Source of the DNA: Chloroflexota bacterium
GTDB lineage: Bacteria > Chloroflexota > Dehalococcoidia > Lucifugimonadales > UBA3495
Direction: 5' to 3'
Length of the DNA: 64,000 nt
Assembly (NCBI GenBank): GCA_009840165.1
Contig: VXOG01000036.1
Location: 38,373-102,372, forward strand
A model generated the notes under the pieces. That model had not been told where the DNA came from. It worked only from the letters and a program-made list of their open reading frames with translations, and did not search any database. Below are positions 39,945 to 49,380 of the stretch, piece by piece. A program made the translations under genes and the position numbers. The first letter of the stretch is position 1. Every line of letters starts with the position of its first letter.

Positions 39945-40307
39945 ATGAAACTGACCTACGCAGTGGTCTTTGAGCAAGCTCCGAATAACTACTGCGCCTA
40001 TATCCCCGACCTGCCCGGCTGCATTAGCACGGGCCGCACGTGGGAAGAGATGCAGTGGATGATTAGAGAGGCCATCACCGTGCATCTTGAAGTTATGCAC
40101 GAGTACGGCGACCCGATTCCGCTGCCGCAAATGTCGGTGGAACAGGCCCTTGAGTACCACCGTTCACAGCCCAACGACTACGGCGGATACTTTCCGGATC
40201 CTGATCCGGAGGAGGATGACGAACCCGCAGCCGTCCTGGAGGTCGAGGTGGAAGTGGGTTTTGAAATCGAACTGGCGACGGAGGCTGCGGCGGAAGTCGC
40301 TCACTGA
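39945..40307 (+). CDS. hicB: HicB-like antitoxin
   Basis: MKLTYAVVFEQAPNNYCAYIPDLPGCISTGRTWEEMQWMIREAITVHLE; immediately follows hicA. Confidence 0.88.
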   Translation: MKLTYAVVFEQAPNNYCAYIPDLPGCISTGRTWEEMQWMIREAITVHLEVMHEYGDPIPLPQMSVEQALEYHRSQPNDYGGYFPDPDPEEDDEPAAVLEVEVEVGFEIELATEAAAEVAH

Positions 40308-41798
40308 CTACCGCAGGTTCGCCGGCGGGATGATGTCGTTGAGGCCGAGTTCGGCCCACCGCTGGGACACCCGCTCGCGTATCTCCGCGCTCATCTCGAT
40401 GTCGGGCGGCCATTCCCGGTGGTAGCCCTCCTGCGGGCCCTTGCGCGTGGCGTCGATGCCGACCTTGCTGCCGAACCGGGGCGTGGGTGATGCGACGTCC
40501 AGGTCGTCGATAGGCCCGTCCACCAGCACCAGGTCAGTGGCCGGGTTGATGTTGTTGGCGACGCGCCAGGCGACTTCCGACGGGTTCTGCACGTCCACGA
40601 AGTCGTCCACCACCACAATCACTTTGGTCAGGCTGAGCAGGCCCAGGCCCCACAGGCCGTACATCACCTTGCGAGCATGGCCGGGGTACTCCTTCTTCAT
40701 GGACACCAGCACCAGGTTGTGAAAGATGCCCTCGGCCGGCATGTTCACGTCCACCACCTCGGGCAGGATCAGCTTGATGAGGGGCAGGAAGACGCGCTCG
40801 GTGACCTTGCCCATCCAATAGTCCTCGGTGGGCGGCCGGCCCACGAAGGTCGTGGGGTAGATGGGATTTTGACGGCGGGTGATGGTCTCCACGTGGAACA
40901 CGGGATAAGGTTCGGCCAACGAGTAGTAGCCGGTGTGGTCGCCAAAGGGTCCTTCGGTGCGCTCCTCTCCGGGCGTAACATAGCCTTCCAGCACCATCTC
41001 CGCGTGCGCGGGCACCATGAGGTCAACGCTCACCGCCGGCGTCAACTCCACGCCGGCGTCGCGGATGAACCCGGCCAGGGTCATCTCATCCACTTCCGGC
41101 GGCAACGGCGCGGATCCAGTCCAGATCGACGCCGGATCACCACCCAACGCAACCGCCACTTCGAGCCTATCCGCGCTGGCCCGGTAGTGCCGCGCTCCCA
41201 CCTTGTGGGTCTGCCAGTGCATCCCGGTGGTGCGTGAGTCGAACACCTGCATCCGGTAAATGCCGTAGTTCTGTGTGCCCGTCTCCGGATCCTTGGTGAT
41301 TACCAGCGGCAGCGTGATGTACGGCCCGGCGTCCTCCGGCCAGCACTTGATGATGGGCAGGCTGTGCAGGTCAACGTCCTCGCCGGTGAGAATGACCTCC
41401 TGGCAGGGCGCGTTGCGAACGGTGCGGGGCTGGTAGGCGCCGATGTGGGCCAGCCTTCCCAGGGTTCTCAGCTTGTTCATCAGGCCCTGGGGCGGACCGC
41501 CCAGCGCCATGTCGATCATGGACTCCAGGCGGGCGGCCAGGTCGTCGGCGTTGTCCACTTCCAGCGCCCAGTTCATCCGCCGCTCGGCGCAGAACAGGTT
41601 CATGGCCACGGGCATACCGTAGCTCCGTCCACCAGGGCCGATGACGTTCTCGAAGAGCAGGGCCGGGCCGTCAGACCGCATCAGGCGGTAGGCGATCTCT
41701 GTCATCTCCAGCTCGGGACTGACCGGAGCGGAAATGCGGCGCAAGTCCCCCTTGGTTTCCAGGAAAGCGAGAAACTCGCGCAGGTCTTGGTAAGGCAT
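40308..41798 (-). CDS. ubiD: UbiD-family decarboxylase
   Basis: YQDLREFLAFLETKGDLRRISAPVSPELEMTEI; EGPFGDHTGYYSLAEPYPVFHVETITRR. Confidence 0.94.
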   Translation of the reverse strand: MPYQDLREFLAFLETKGDLRRISAPVSPELEMTEIAYRLMRSDGPALLFENVIGPGGRSYGMPVAMNLFCAERRMNWALEVDNADDLAARLESMIDMALGGPPQGLMNKLRTLGRLAHIGAYQPRTVRNAPCQEVILTGEDVDLHSLPIIKCWPEDAGPYITLPLVITKDPETGTQNYGIYRMQVFDSRTTGMHWQTHKVGARHYRASADRLEVAVALGGDPASIWTGSAPLPPEVDEMTLAGFIRDAGVELTPAVSVDLMVPAHAEMVLEGYVTPGEERTEGPFGDHTGYYSLAEPYPVFHVETITRRQNPIYPTTFVGRPPTEDYWMGKVTERVFLPLIKLILPEVVDVNMPAEGIFHNLVLVSMKKEYPGHARKVMYGLWGLGLLSLTKVIVVVDDFVDVQNPSEVAWRVANNINPATDLVLVDGPIDDLDVASPTPRFGSKVGIDATRKGPQEGYHREWPPDIEMSAEIRERVSQRWAELGLNDIIPPANLR

Positions 41799-41805
41799 CT
41801 TAAAA

Positions 41806-41842
41806 CTCCCTCTTCCCTGGTGGGAGAGGGTTGGGGTGAGGG
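41806..41842. repeat. REP-like imperfect inverted repeat
   Basis: ctccctcttccctggtgggagagggttggggtgagggg between ubiD and the zinc-ribbon gene. Confidence 0.45.
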
Positions 41843-41911
41843 GAGTACTTGAAGCGGAACGCCGGCGGCTTTTGGGCCGGCCGGCGTGCAAATGCCCTGA
41901 CGCTGGTCGCG

Positions 41912-42229
41912 CTAGGAGTTGCGCATCTGCGAGAAGCAGTCGCTGCAATAAACCGGCCGGTCGCCCCGCGGTCGGAAGGGAACTGTGGCGTCAACGCCGC
42001 AGTTGCTGCACACGATGGGGAAAGATTCCCGGGGGCCGCCGTATCCGCCGCCTCCACCGCCGCCGCCGAAGTTGTCACGGGGCTGTCCGCGCCGGGCGTT
42101 GCGGCAGGACTGGCACCGCTTGGGGTAGTTGGTGAACCCGCGGGATTGATAGAATTCCTGTTCGCCAACTGTGAAAAGAAACTCTGCGCCGCAGTCGCTG
42201 CATTCCAGAGTCAAGTCTGATAGAGCCAC
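41912..42229 (-). CDS. Small protein with two zinc ribbons joined by a Gly-rich linker
   Basis: LECSDCGAEF...YPKRCQSCRNARR...GGGGGGGGYGG...IVCSNCGVDATVPF...VYCSDCF. Confidence 0.85.
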   Translation of the reverse strand: MALSDLTLECSDCGAEFLFTVGEQEFYQSRGFTNYPKRCQSCRNARRGQPRDNFGGGGGGGGYGGPRESFPIVCSNCGVDATVPFRPRGDRPVYCSDCFSQMRNS

Positions 42230-42420
42230 GATTTCCCTCCATTGGGTCGGTGATCACGATGCACACTGTATGGTCGGATTCGTCGGGCACAGTGAGTTTC
42301 GATACCCAAGAAGGCGAACCGGCGCAACCTGTTGTGAATTCACTATACTGGTAACCACCCGCACAAGCAACGATTTTGGCGACAATTGCCGTACAATCCC
42401 GTTAGGTAAATCGTCAGAAG

Positions 42421-42521
42421 CAGAATTTGCCGGATTTCGAGGACTAACAGGATTGGGGCCGTTCAGCAGGTCAAGAGTTCCCAATCCTGAAAATCCCATA
42501 ATCCCGTGAATCCTGATTCTG
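42421..42521. repeat. MITE-like imperfect inverted repeat (about 101 bp)
   Basis: CAGAAT ... caggattggg (42449-42458) / cccaatcctg (42480-42489) ... ATTCTG. Confidence 0.65.
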
Positions 42522-42525
42522 ACAG

Positions 42526-42960
42526 CTACGCCGGTTCCGCGACGAATACGGGGATCTTGCGCGTCGTCCGTTCCTGGTATTCCGCGTAGGGCGGGAATGC
42601 CGCCACCGACAACTCCCAAAGCCGCGCTCGTTCGGCGTCGTCCTGAACCTCGCGCACGCGCATGGCGTACACCTCGGTCTCGTCGCGGATTTCCACGCTC
42701 GCGTCGGCGCGCAGGTTATACACCCACACCGGATTCTTCGGCGCGCCGCCCTGGGATCCCACCAGCACGTAGTTGTCGCCGTCCTTGACCCGCATCAGCG
42801 GCGTCTTGCGGATGGCTCCGGTCTGGTTCCCCCGGTTGGTGACGATGATGACGGGCAGCCCGGTGTCCCGCAGCGTGGTCCCTTCGGCGCCTCCGCTGCC
42901 CTCGTAAAGCTCCACCTGCTCCCGCACCCAGTCCCTGGTAGATGGTATGTACTCGGCCAT
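42526..42960 (-). CDS. Deazaflavin (F420)-dependent nitroreductase-family protein
   Basis: TGLPVIIVTNRGNQTGAIRKTPLMRVKDGDNYVLVGSQGGAPKNPVWVYNLRADASVEI. Confidence 0.9.
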   Translation of the reverse strand: MAEYIPSTRDWVREQVELYEGSGGAEGTTLRDTGLPVIIVTNRGNQTGAIRKTPLMRVKDGDNYVLVGSQGGAPKNPVWVYNLRADASVEIRDETEVYAMRVREVQDDAERARLWELSVAAFPPYAEYQERTTRKIPVFVAEPA

Positions 42961-43097
42961 GGTTAGTTCGCTCCTTTCGTTCGATAAATTGTGAGGACAT
43001 ATCATAACCCCTACGGGCGACGCGTTGTCCATCCTGCAAAGCGCATGTGCCAAACCCGTTATAATACCTCTGCACTTTTCTGGAGGCCCAATCCAAC

Positions 43098-44741
43098 ATG
43101 GACGGTAAGACCGCATTTGCCACTATCCTGGAACGCGAAGGCGTGGACGTCGTTTTCTGCTTCCCCAATAACATCCTCATCGACGCCTGCGCCGCCGCCG
43201 GCATCCGCCCCATCATCTCCCGCATGGAGCGCACCGCCGTCAACATGGCCGACGCCTACAGCCGCGTCAACAACGGCAACAAGAACGGCGTCGTCCTGGT
43301 GCAGGGCGGCCCCGGCATCGAAAACGCCTTTTCTGGCGTGGCCCAGGCTTATGCCGACTCGTCGCCCCTGTTGATGGTGCCCAACCATCCCGGCACCCGT
43401 CGGCACGGCACGTCGTCGGACTTCGACGCCGCCCGCAACTATGAGGGCGTCACCAAGTGGGCCGATTCCGCCAACCACACCGACCGCATACCCGAAATGA
43501 TGCGCCGCGCCTACACCCAGCTGCGTACCGGCCGCCCGTACCCGGTGTTGGTGGAGATGCCCAACGACGTGCTGGCCGCCGAAATCTCCGAGGAGCAGTT
43601 CCACTACCAGCCCCAGCGCAAGCGCCGCTCGGCCGGCGACCCCCGCGACGTATCCCGCGTCGCCGAGCTGCTGGTCAACGCCCGCCGGCCGGTCATCTAC
43701 GCGGGCCAGGGCGTGCTCTACGCCGAAGCCACGCCGGAGCTGGTCGAACTGGCCGAACTGCTCAACGCGCCCACCATGACCACCACGCTGGGCAAGAGCG
43801 GCTTTCCTGAGAATCACCCGCTGGCCCTGGGCGCCGGCGGCAACACGGGTACCAAAATGGTCGGCGACTTCCTGGCCAAAAGCGACGTGGTGTTCGGCAT
43901 CGGCACCAGCTTCCAGAAGACCCTCGCCTCCGCACCCGTGCCGGCCGGCAAGACCGTCATCCAGTCCACCATCGACGAGAAGGACCTCAACGGTGAGTAC
44001 CCGCTGGAGGAGATCATCGTGGGCGACGCCAGGCTGGTCCTGGCCCAGCTCATCGAGGAAGTCAAGGACCGCCTGGGCGCGGACGGACGCCGCGGTGACG
44101 AGTCCGTGGCCGCCGAGATCCGGCAGGTGCGCCAGGAGTGGCTGGCCGAATGGATGCCCCGCCTGTCCAGCAACGACGCGCCCATCAGCCCCTATCGCGT
44201 GGTGTACGAGCTCAACGCCCGCTTGGACAAGGCCAACAGCATCGTCACCCACGACTCCGGCAACCCCCGCGACCAGATCGTGCCCTTCTACGCCGCCACC
44301 ACGCCGCGCGGCTACATCGGCTGGGGCAACTCCACCCAGCTGGGCAGCGGCCTGGGCTACGCCATGGGCGCAAAGGTCGCCTTCCCCGAGAAGACCTGCG
44401 TCAACCTCATGGGCGACGTGGCAGTCGGCATGGCCGGCACCGACTTCGAGACGGCCGCCCGCGAGCAGTTGGGCATCATCACCGTCATCGTCAACAATGG
44501 CGCCATGGGCGGCTACGAAAAGAACATCCCCATCGCCACCGAGCGCTACCGTACCAAGTACGTCACCGGCGAGTACGCCGCTATGGCCGCATCGCTGGGC
44601 GCCCACACCGAGTACGTTACCGATCCCAACGAGGTCGGCCCGGCCATAGAGCGCGCCAAGGAAATCTCCGCCACCGGCCAACCCTGCGTCCTGGAAATCA
44701 TCACCCGCGAGGAGCCGGTGTTCTCGCAGTACTACCGCTGA
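43098..44741 (+). CDS. Thiamine-pyrophosphate-dependent enzyme (acetolactate synthase-like)
   Basis: REGVDVVFCFPNN, RMERTAVNMADAYSRV, MGDVAVGMAGTDFETAAREQLGIITVIVNN. Confidence 0.9.
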   Translation: MDGKTAFATILEREGVDVVFCFPNNILIDACAAAGIRPIISRMERTAVNMADAYSRVNNGNKNGVVLVQGGPGIENAFSGVAQAYADSSPLLMVPNHPGTRRHGTSSDFDAARNYEGVTKWADSANHTDRIPEMMRRAYTQLRTGRPYPVLVEMPNDVLAAEISEEQFHYQPQRKRRSAGDPRDVSRVAELLVNARRPVIYAGQGVLYAEATPELVELAELLNAPTMTTTLGKSGFPENHPLALGAGGNTGTKMVGDFLAKSDVVFGIGTSFQKTLASAPVPAGKTVIQSTIDEKDLNGEYPLEEIIVGDARLVLAQLIEEVKDRLGADGRRGDESVAAEIRQVRQEWLAEWMPRLSSNDAPISPYRVVYELNARLDKANSIVTHDSGNPRDQIVPFYAATTPRGYIGWGNSTQLGSGLGYAMGAKVAFPEKTCVNLMGDVAVGMAGTDFETAAREQLGIITVIVNNGAMGGYEKNIPIATERYRTKYVTGEYAAMAASLGAHTEYVTDPNEVGPAIERAKEISATGQPCVLEIITREEPVFSQYYR

Positions 44742-44783
44742 CCGCGATGCCGACGTGCTATCCTGTTGGAGCGAGGTTGTGCT

Positions 44784-45059
44784 ATGAAGACCATCACCAT
44801 ATCGGTGGATGACGAGACTTACCGCTACTGCCAGCGCAACGCAGAGGCGGCGGGAATCCCTGTAGAAGAGTGGGTGACCTCACGACTGGCAGGTATCACG
44901 CCCCCGCGCGCATCGTCCAAAGACGTTGAACGCCAGCGCGAGACATGGAACCGCATTCAAGCCGACATCGACGCAAGAGCCAACGCCAGGGGCGATGAGT
45001 TGCGGACCGCCAGAAAGCTGACGCGCGAAGAACTGCATGATCGCGGTGCGCTTCGTTGA
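44784..45059 (+). CDS. Putative VapB-type antitoxin
   Basis: MKTITISVDDETYRYCQRNAEAAGIPVEEWVTSRL (RHH-like); overlaps the downstream PIN ORF. Confidence 0.7.
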   Translation: MKTITISVDDETYRYCQRNAEAAGIPVEEWVTSRLAGITPPRASSKDVERQRETWNRIQADIDARANARGDELRTARKLTREELHDRGALR

Positions 45060-45474
45060 CACGAACATAGCACTTTACGCAGTCAGCCCGTTGCCGGAGG
45101 AACTGGACAAGCGATCAATCGCGCTTGAACTGATTGATGGTGGAGACCTTGCTCTGTCGGCTCAAGTACTACAGGAATTCTACACGCAGGCCACACGTGA
45201 CCGAGGCCCATGGCAAATGACGCATGACGAGGCAGTGGGATTTATCACAACTCATCTGCTGCGATTTCCGGTGCAGGACATTACGCTGGGACTGGTCCAC
45301 GATGCCTTCGCTCTCCGTGCGCGCTTCGGCCTGAACTATTGGGATTGTGCCATCCTCGGCGCCGCACGTCTGCTCGGCTGCGACGCCGTGTATTCCGAAG
45401 ACATGAGCGACACGCAGGACTATGACGGCTTGCGTGTCATCAACCCATTCGCCAATTTGCCGCAACCGGCGTAG
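45037..45474 (+). CDS. PIN-domain toxin (VapC-like)
   Basis: VRFVDTNIALYAVSPLPEELDKRSIALELI, LNYWDCAILGAARLLGCDAVYSEDMSD. Confidence 0.88.
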   Translation: MIAVRFVDTNIALYAVSPLPEELDKRSIALELIDGGDLALSAQVLQEFYTQATRDRGPWQMTHDEAVGFITTHLLRFPVQDITLGLVHDAFALRARFGLNYWDCAILGAARLLGCDAVYSEDMSDTQDYDGLRVINPFANLPQPA

Positions 45475-45487
45475 TCAACCCGCACCC

Positions 45488-47083
45488 GTGTCCGAACCCC
45501 CCATCATCGTAATTGGCGGCGGACCCGCCGGCTCCTGCGCCAGCGCATTGCTTGCTCGTCAGGGCTATCCCGTAGTACTGCTCGAACGCGAGCGTTTTCC
45601 CCGGCCCCACGTCGGCGAGTCGTTGCTGCCGGCCAGCATCCCCATCCTGGATGATCTGGGCGTTCTGGACGAGGTGAAGCGGGCCGGTTTCACCGTCAAA
45701 CTCGGCGCGACCATGATCTGGGGCGCCGACCGTGAGCCCTGGAGCTGGCACTTCAGCGAGACCAACGCCAGCAACCCCCACTCCTACCAGGTCTGGCGAC
45801 CCGATTTCGACGCCATCCTGCTCAATAACGCCCGCCGCGCCGGTGTGGACGTGCGGGAGGGCTGCCAGGCCACCGGCGTCGTGTTCGACGATGCCGGAAC
45901 CGCCGTCGCCGTCCGTTGCCGTCCTGCTGACGGTTCGGGAAGCGAGACCGAGTTACCCGCCCGCTACGTCGTGGACGCCAGCGGACAGGGCGGCCTGCTT
46001 TCCCGTCAGCTCGGCCTCCGCCAATGGGACGACTTCTTCCGCAATCTGGCGGTGTACGGCTACTACCGGGGTGGCGAACGCCTGCCCGCGCCCGACGACG
46101 GCAACATTCTCATCGAGTCCCAGCCCGCCGGCTGGCTGTGGCACATCCCGCTGCGCGACGGCTGGGCCAGCGTCGGCGCAGTGGTGGACGCCGAAACCGG
46201 CCAGCAGGGTATCCGCGAACTCGGCCCGCAACGGTTTCTGGAATCGCAGGTTGCCGCCGCGCCGCGTCTGGCCGAAATGCTGGCCTCCGCCCGGTTCGTG
46301 TCCGGCCCGGAGGTGTTGCGCGATTGGTCCTACCGCTGCCAGTCGCTCCACGGCCCCGGCTACATCCTCGTCGGCGACGCCGGCTGCTTCATCGACCCGC
46401 TCTTTTCCTCCGGCGTCCACCTCGCCCTCACCTCGGCGACGCTGGCCGCCGCCGCCGTCACATCAGCCCTGGACGATCCGTCTATCGCCGAGCCGGCGGG
46501 GCAGGTATATCAGCAGCTCTACTACAAGGAATACGGCCACTTCCGGGAACTGGCCCGCCTTTTCTACTCCAGCAACCGCACCGCCGACTCCTACTTCTGG
46601 GAGGCCCGTCGCCTGCTGGACAACGACCCGTCCCTGACGCCACGTCAGTCGTTCATCCAGGCCGTCGCCGGCCAGCCAGCCCGGGGCTACGAGCGGGTGG
46701 TGCTGTCCCACGGCCTGGCCCCCGCAGCCTTCGGCCACAGCGTAGCCGCCGTCGAGTCTGAACGCCAACGTAGGCAGGAATGTGGTCTGCCTGCGGATGT
46801 TCCGCTGCGTCTGGCGGACGGCGTAATGCTGCAACGCCAGCCGGTGCTGGCCGATGACCGTTTCGTATGGGGTGTCGGCCTGATCACCGACGGCCACCCG
46901 GAGGGTCTCCCTTGCAGCGCCCTGGTCGCGCAACTCCTCACGCGCCTGAACGGCCGACGCACCGCCACCGATGCCATCGCCGACCTCTGCAACGGCATGG
47001 ACGCTGCGACCATCCGACAGATCGAACCTGCCGCCCGACAGGCCCTGCAAATCCTCTACGTGGACGGCGCGATAACGACGTAG
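45488..47083 (+). CDS. FAD-dependent oxidoreductase, flavin-dependent halogenase-like
   Basis: IIVIGGGPAGSCASALLARQGYPVVLLERERFPRPHVGESLLP; GWLWHIPLRDG (WxWxIP-type motif); GTG start. Confidence 0.8.
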   Translation: MSEPPIIVIGGGPAGSCASALLARQGYPVVLLERERFPRPHVGESLLPASIPILDDLGVLDEVKRAGFTVKLGATMIWGADREPWSWHFSETNASNPHSYQVWRPDFDAILLNNARRAGVDVREGCQATGVVFDDAGTAVAVRCRPADGSGSETELPARYVVDASGQGGLLSRQLGLRQWDDFFRNLAVYGYYRGGERLPAPDDGNILIESQPAGWLWHIPLRDGWASVGAVVDAETGQQGIRELGPQRFLESQVAAAPRLAEMLASARFVSGPEVLRDWSYRCQSLHGPGYILVGDAGCFIDPLFSSGVHLALTSATLAAAAVTSALDDPSIAEPAGQVYQQLYYKEYGHFRELARLFYSSNRTADSYFWEARRLLDNDPSLTPRQSFIQAVAGQPARGYERVVLSHGLAPAAFGHSVAAVESERQRRQECGLPADVPLRLADGVMLQRQPVLADDRFVWGVGLITDGHPEGLPCSALVAQLLTRLNGRRTATDAIADLCNGMDAATIRQIEPAARQALQILYVDGAITT

Positions 47084-47107
47084 GGGAGAGGCATACCTCG
47101 CCCCTAC
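47080..47107. repeat. GTAGGGGCG-family palindrome (imperfect)
   Basis: gtaggggagaggcatacctcgcccctac. Confidence 0.8.
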
Positions 47108-47134
47108 TCTGCGGTAGCTCCCGATGTCCGTTCG

Positions 47135-47716
47135 CTACGGCTTCACCCACGTTTCCGACCACGCGCAACATGCCGTGCTGCTCTGTGCCGGGCCGCGCAT
47201 TTCCAGCGACACCACGCCGGGCAGTGCCTTGTCGCCCACAGTGATTTGAGCCTGTCGTGCGGGGAAGAAGCAACTGTACACCCCGTGGGAGCGCCCTGAC
47301 GCCTCGCCGGCCGGGTTGTTGAGCATGTACGGCGTGAGGAAATCATGCCAGCTCAGCACGACGGTTTCCGTTGACGCCACCACGTGCTCGTTGTAGGCGC
47401 TTTCTATGCCCCCGGACCTGCTGAACTCGGCGGGAATTACCGGCAGCGAGGTGTCGCCAAACTCCGGGAACAGCATGGACTCGATCTCTTCCTGTACGTA
47501 CCGAGTCATTGCGATGTTGTCGGAGTACACCCGCGCCCTGCCGCCATCCACCTCATCGCTTTTCAGGAACAGGACGTGGCCGGCGCCGGCCGGAGTCCAG
47601 AGCACGCGCCAGTGGCTGGTGCGGGTGGTCTGGGGGCCGCCTTCCTCGGGGGAGAGGCGAATGAACGAGTTTTCGCCGGTCAGGCGTATCTGGACGGGAT
47701 CGACAGGGCTGGTCAT
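47135..47716 (-). CDS. Hypothetical protein (193 aa)
   Basis: Long ORF with coherent composition, no family recognised. Confidence 0.55.
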   Translation of the reverse strand: MTSPVDPVQIRLTGENSFIRLSPEEGGPQTTRTSHWRVLWTPAGAGHVLFLKSDEVDGGRARVYSDNIAMTRYVQEEIESMLFPEFGDTSLPVIPAEFSRSGGIESAYNEHVVASTETVVLSWHDFLTPYMLNNPAGEASGRSHGVYSCFFPARQAQITVGDKALPGVVSLEMRGPAQSSTACCAWSETWVKP

Positions 47717-47736
47717 AATTCACATCTCCGGTTGTT

Positions 47737-48120
47737 TCAGAGCCATAATGTAGGCACGTCGTATTTCCCGATGTCCTCATCATGTGTGATGAGGATCAGG
47801 TTTTCAATCTGCGCCTGCGCCACCAGCATCCGGTCAAACGGATCACGATGCAGCAACGGCAATTGCCCGGCCAGCATGGCGTGCTCGACTGTGATGTCCA
47901 ACTTCAACAGCCCGGCATTGGACAATAATTGATCCGGCTCTTCCGGCAATGGCGACATTTTGCCCAAGCGTTGCTTGATGCTGATTTCCCAGATGCTCGC
48001 TGCGCTGATGAAAACCTGGTTCTCACGATCCTGAATGACCGCGCGGGTTGCGGCAGTTAGCGCCGGATTTGCGGTCACGTACCACAAAAGCGTGTGGGTG
48101 TCTGATAAGTACCGCGTCAT
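47737..48120 (-). CDS. PIN-domain toxin (VapC-like)
   Basis: RYLSDTHTLLWYVTANPALTAATRAVIQD, LPLLHRDPFDRMLVAQAQIENLILITHDEDI. Confidence 0.9.
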   Translation of the reverse strand: MTRYLSDTHTLLWYVTANPALTAATRAVIQDRENQVFISAASIWEISIKQRLGKMSPLPEEPDQLLSNAGLLKLDITVEHAMLAGQLPLLHRDPFDRMLVAQAQIENLILITHDEDIGKYDVPTLWL

Positions 48121-48122
48121 GG

Positions 48123-48350
48123 CTATCGGTAAAAATCCTCAATGATGTCTTCGGGCGTATCGCGAAAGTCGTCAGAGACTGTTAACTTGCCCTTCAAATG
48201 GCCCGGGCGCGGAGTTGGGCGATAGGCGTCGTGAGGAACGATCTTCAACCAGGGCTGGCCGTCCCTCATAATCACAACGTCGCCGTTGTACCAGGCTGAC
48301 AAACCCAGTTTGGCGATTTCTTCCGGCAGATCGCTCTCGTCAATTCGCAT
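48123..48350 (-). CDS. Putative antitoxin (Phd/DUF2281-like)
   Basis: VVIMRDGQPWLKIVPHD; 2 nt upstream of the PIN gene. Confidence 0.65.
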   Translation of the reverse strand: MRIDESDLPEEIAKLGLSAWYNGDVVIMRDGQPWLKIVPHDAYRPTPRPGHLKGKLTVSDDFRDTPEDIIEDFYR

Positions 48351-48401
48351 TTTGCTTACCTCCCATAGCCGGGGAGTTATTCGCGTCGGAACCGGCTTCT
48401 A

Positions 48402-49178
48402 TTATAGCCCGTAGGCAGCGGCCCGCATCGTCTTGAGGTACTCGTTGCTGGCCCCTTGGATCAGCCGGCCGACGGTGTTGTGGAAGTAGCGCACGCCCAG
48501 TTCCAGGTAGTGGGGCACCAGGTTGTCCGGGCAACTGCACCCCGCCGTGATGCCGGCCGCAGCGATCTGCTGCACGCCTTTCTCCACCAGCGCCTGCACT
48601 TCGGGATGGGTCTGCTGGCCGGGGTAGCCCATGCTCTGCGACAGGTCGCCGGCGCCGATGAAATACACGTCCACGCCGGGCACCTTGACCAGCTCGGGGA
48701 TGTTCTCGATGGCCTCCACCTCTTCCAGCATCAGGCAGACCAGGGTATTGCGGTTGGCGTCGGCTACGTAGTCCGGCGTGGCCTGGTTGAACCCGTACTC
48801 TGCCGGCCGGCCGCCGCTGAACAGGCCACGGTCACCGTCGGGGTAGTATTTCACCGCCTTCACCGCGGCCCGCGCCTCATCCGCCGTGTTGACGTGTGGC
48901 ACCTGTACGCCCCAGGCTCCCCGGTCCAGGAACGGCGCGATGATCTCGGGACGGTTGCCCACGGGCCGCACGATGGGCGCCGTGCCCGAGTATTCGGCGG
49001 CGCGGATCATATCCTCGGCCAGGTCCACCGTGATGCTGCCGTGCTCGTTGTCGATCAACACCCAGTCGTAGCCCAGGAACCCCAGCATCTCCACCACCGC
49101 CGCCGAGGGGAACGTTATCATGGAGCCGAACACCGGCTGGCCGGCGGCGAGCTTCGTCTTCATCGTGTTTTCGCGCAT
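48402..49178 (-). CDS. HpcH/HpaI-family aldolase
   Basis: FGSMITFPSAAVVEMLGFLGYDWVLIDNEHGSI, VDVYFIGAGDLSQSMGYPGQ. Confidence 0.92.
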   Translation of the reverse strand: MRENTMKTKLAAGQPVFGSMITFPSAAVVEMLGFLGYDWVLIDNEHGSITVDLAEDMIRAAEYSGTAPIVRPVGNRPEIIAPFLDRGAWGVQVPHVNTADEARAAVKAVKYYPDGDRGLFSGGRPAEYGFNQATPDYVADANRNTLVCLMLEEVEAIENIPELVKVPGVDVYFIGAGDLSQSMGYPGQQTHPEVQALVEKGVQQIAAAGITAGCSCPDNLVPHYLELGVRYFHNTVGRLIQGASNEYLKTMRAAAYGL

Positions 49179-49269
49179 CTTGCAATTGTCTCCTGTGGTT
49201 CGGTTGACCGAATCCTATGCCCGCCGCTGCCAACCGTCAACGACTGGTACCTCACCGGCAGGGTTCCGT

Positions 49270-49354
49270 TTTAGGTGGTTTATTCTGTCAAACGCTGTTG
49301 CTGGCGCGGTAGGGGCGACCGGCCGGTCGCCCCTACGAACGGAAACCACCTAAA
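49270..49354. repeat. Nested palindromic element
   Basis: Outer perfect 12-bp inverted repeat tttaggtggttt/aaaccacctaaa around the perfect 28-bp palindrome gtaggggcgaccggccggtcgcccctac (49309-49336). Confidence 0.85.
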
Positions 49355-49380
49355 TTGCAACGCTACGTGCTTCACCTAGC

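Noticed and set aside
43059-44681. 540-aa minus-strand ORF
   Set aside because: Exact antisense of the TPP enzyme gene; Gly/Val/His-rich shadow frame
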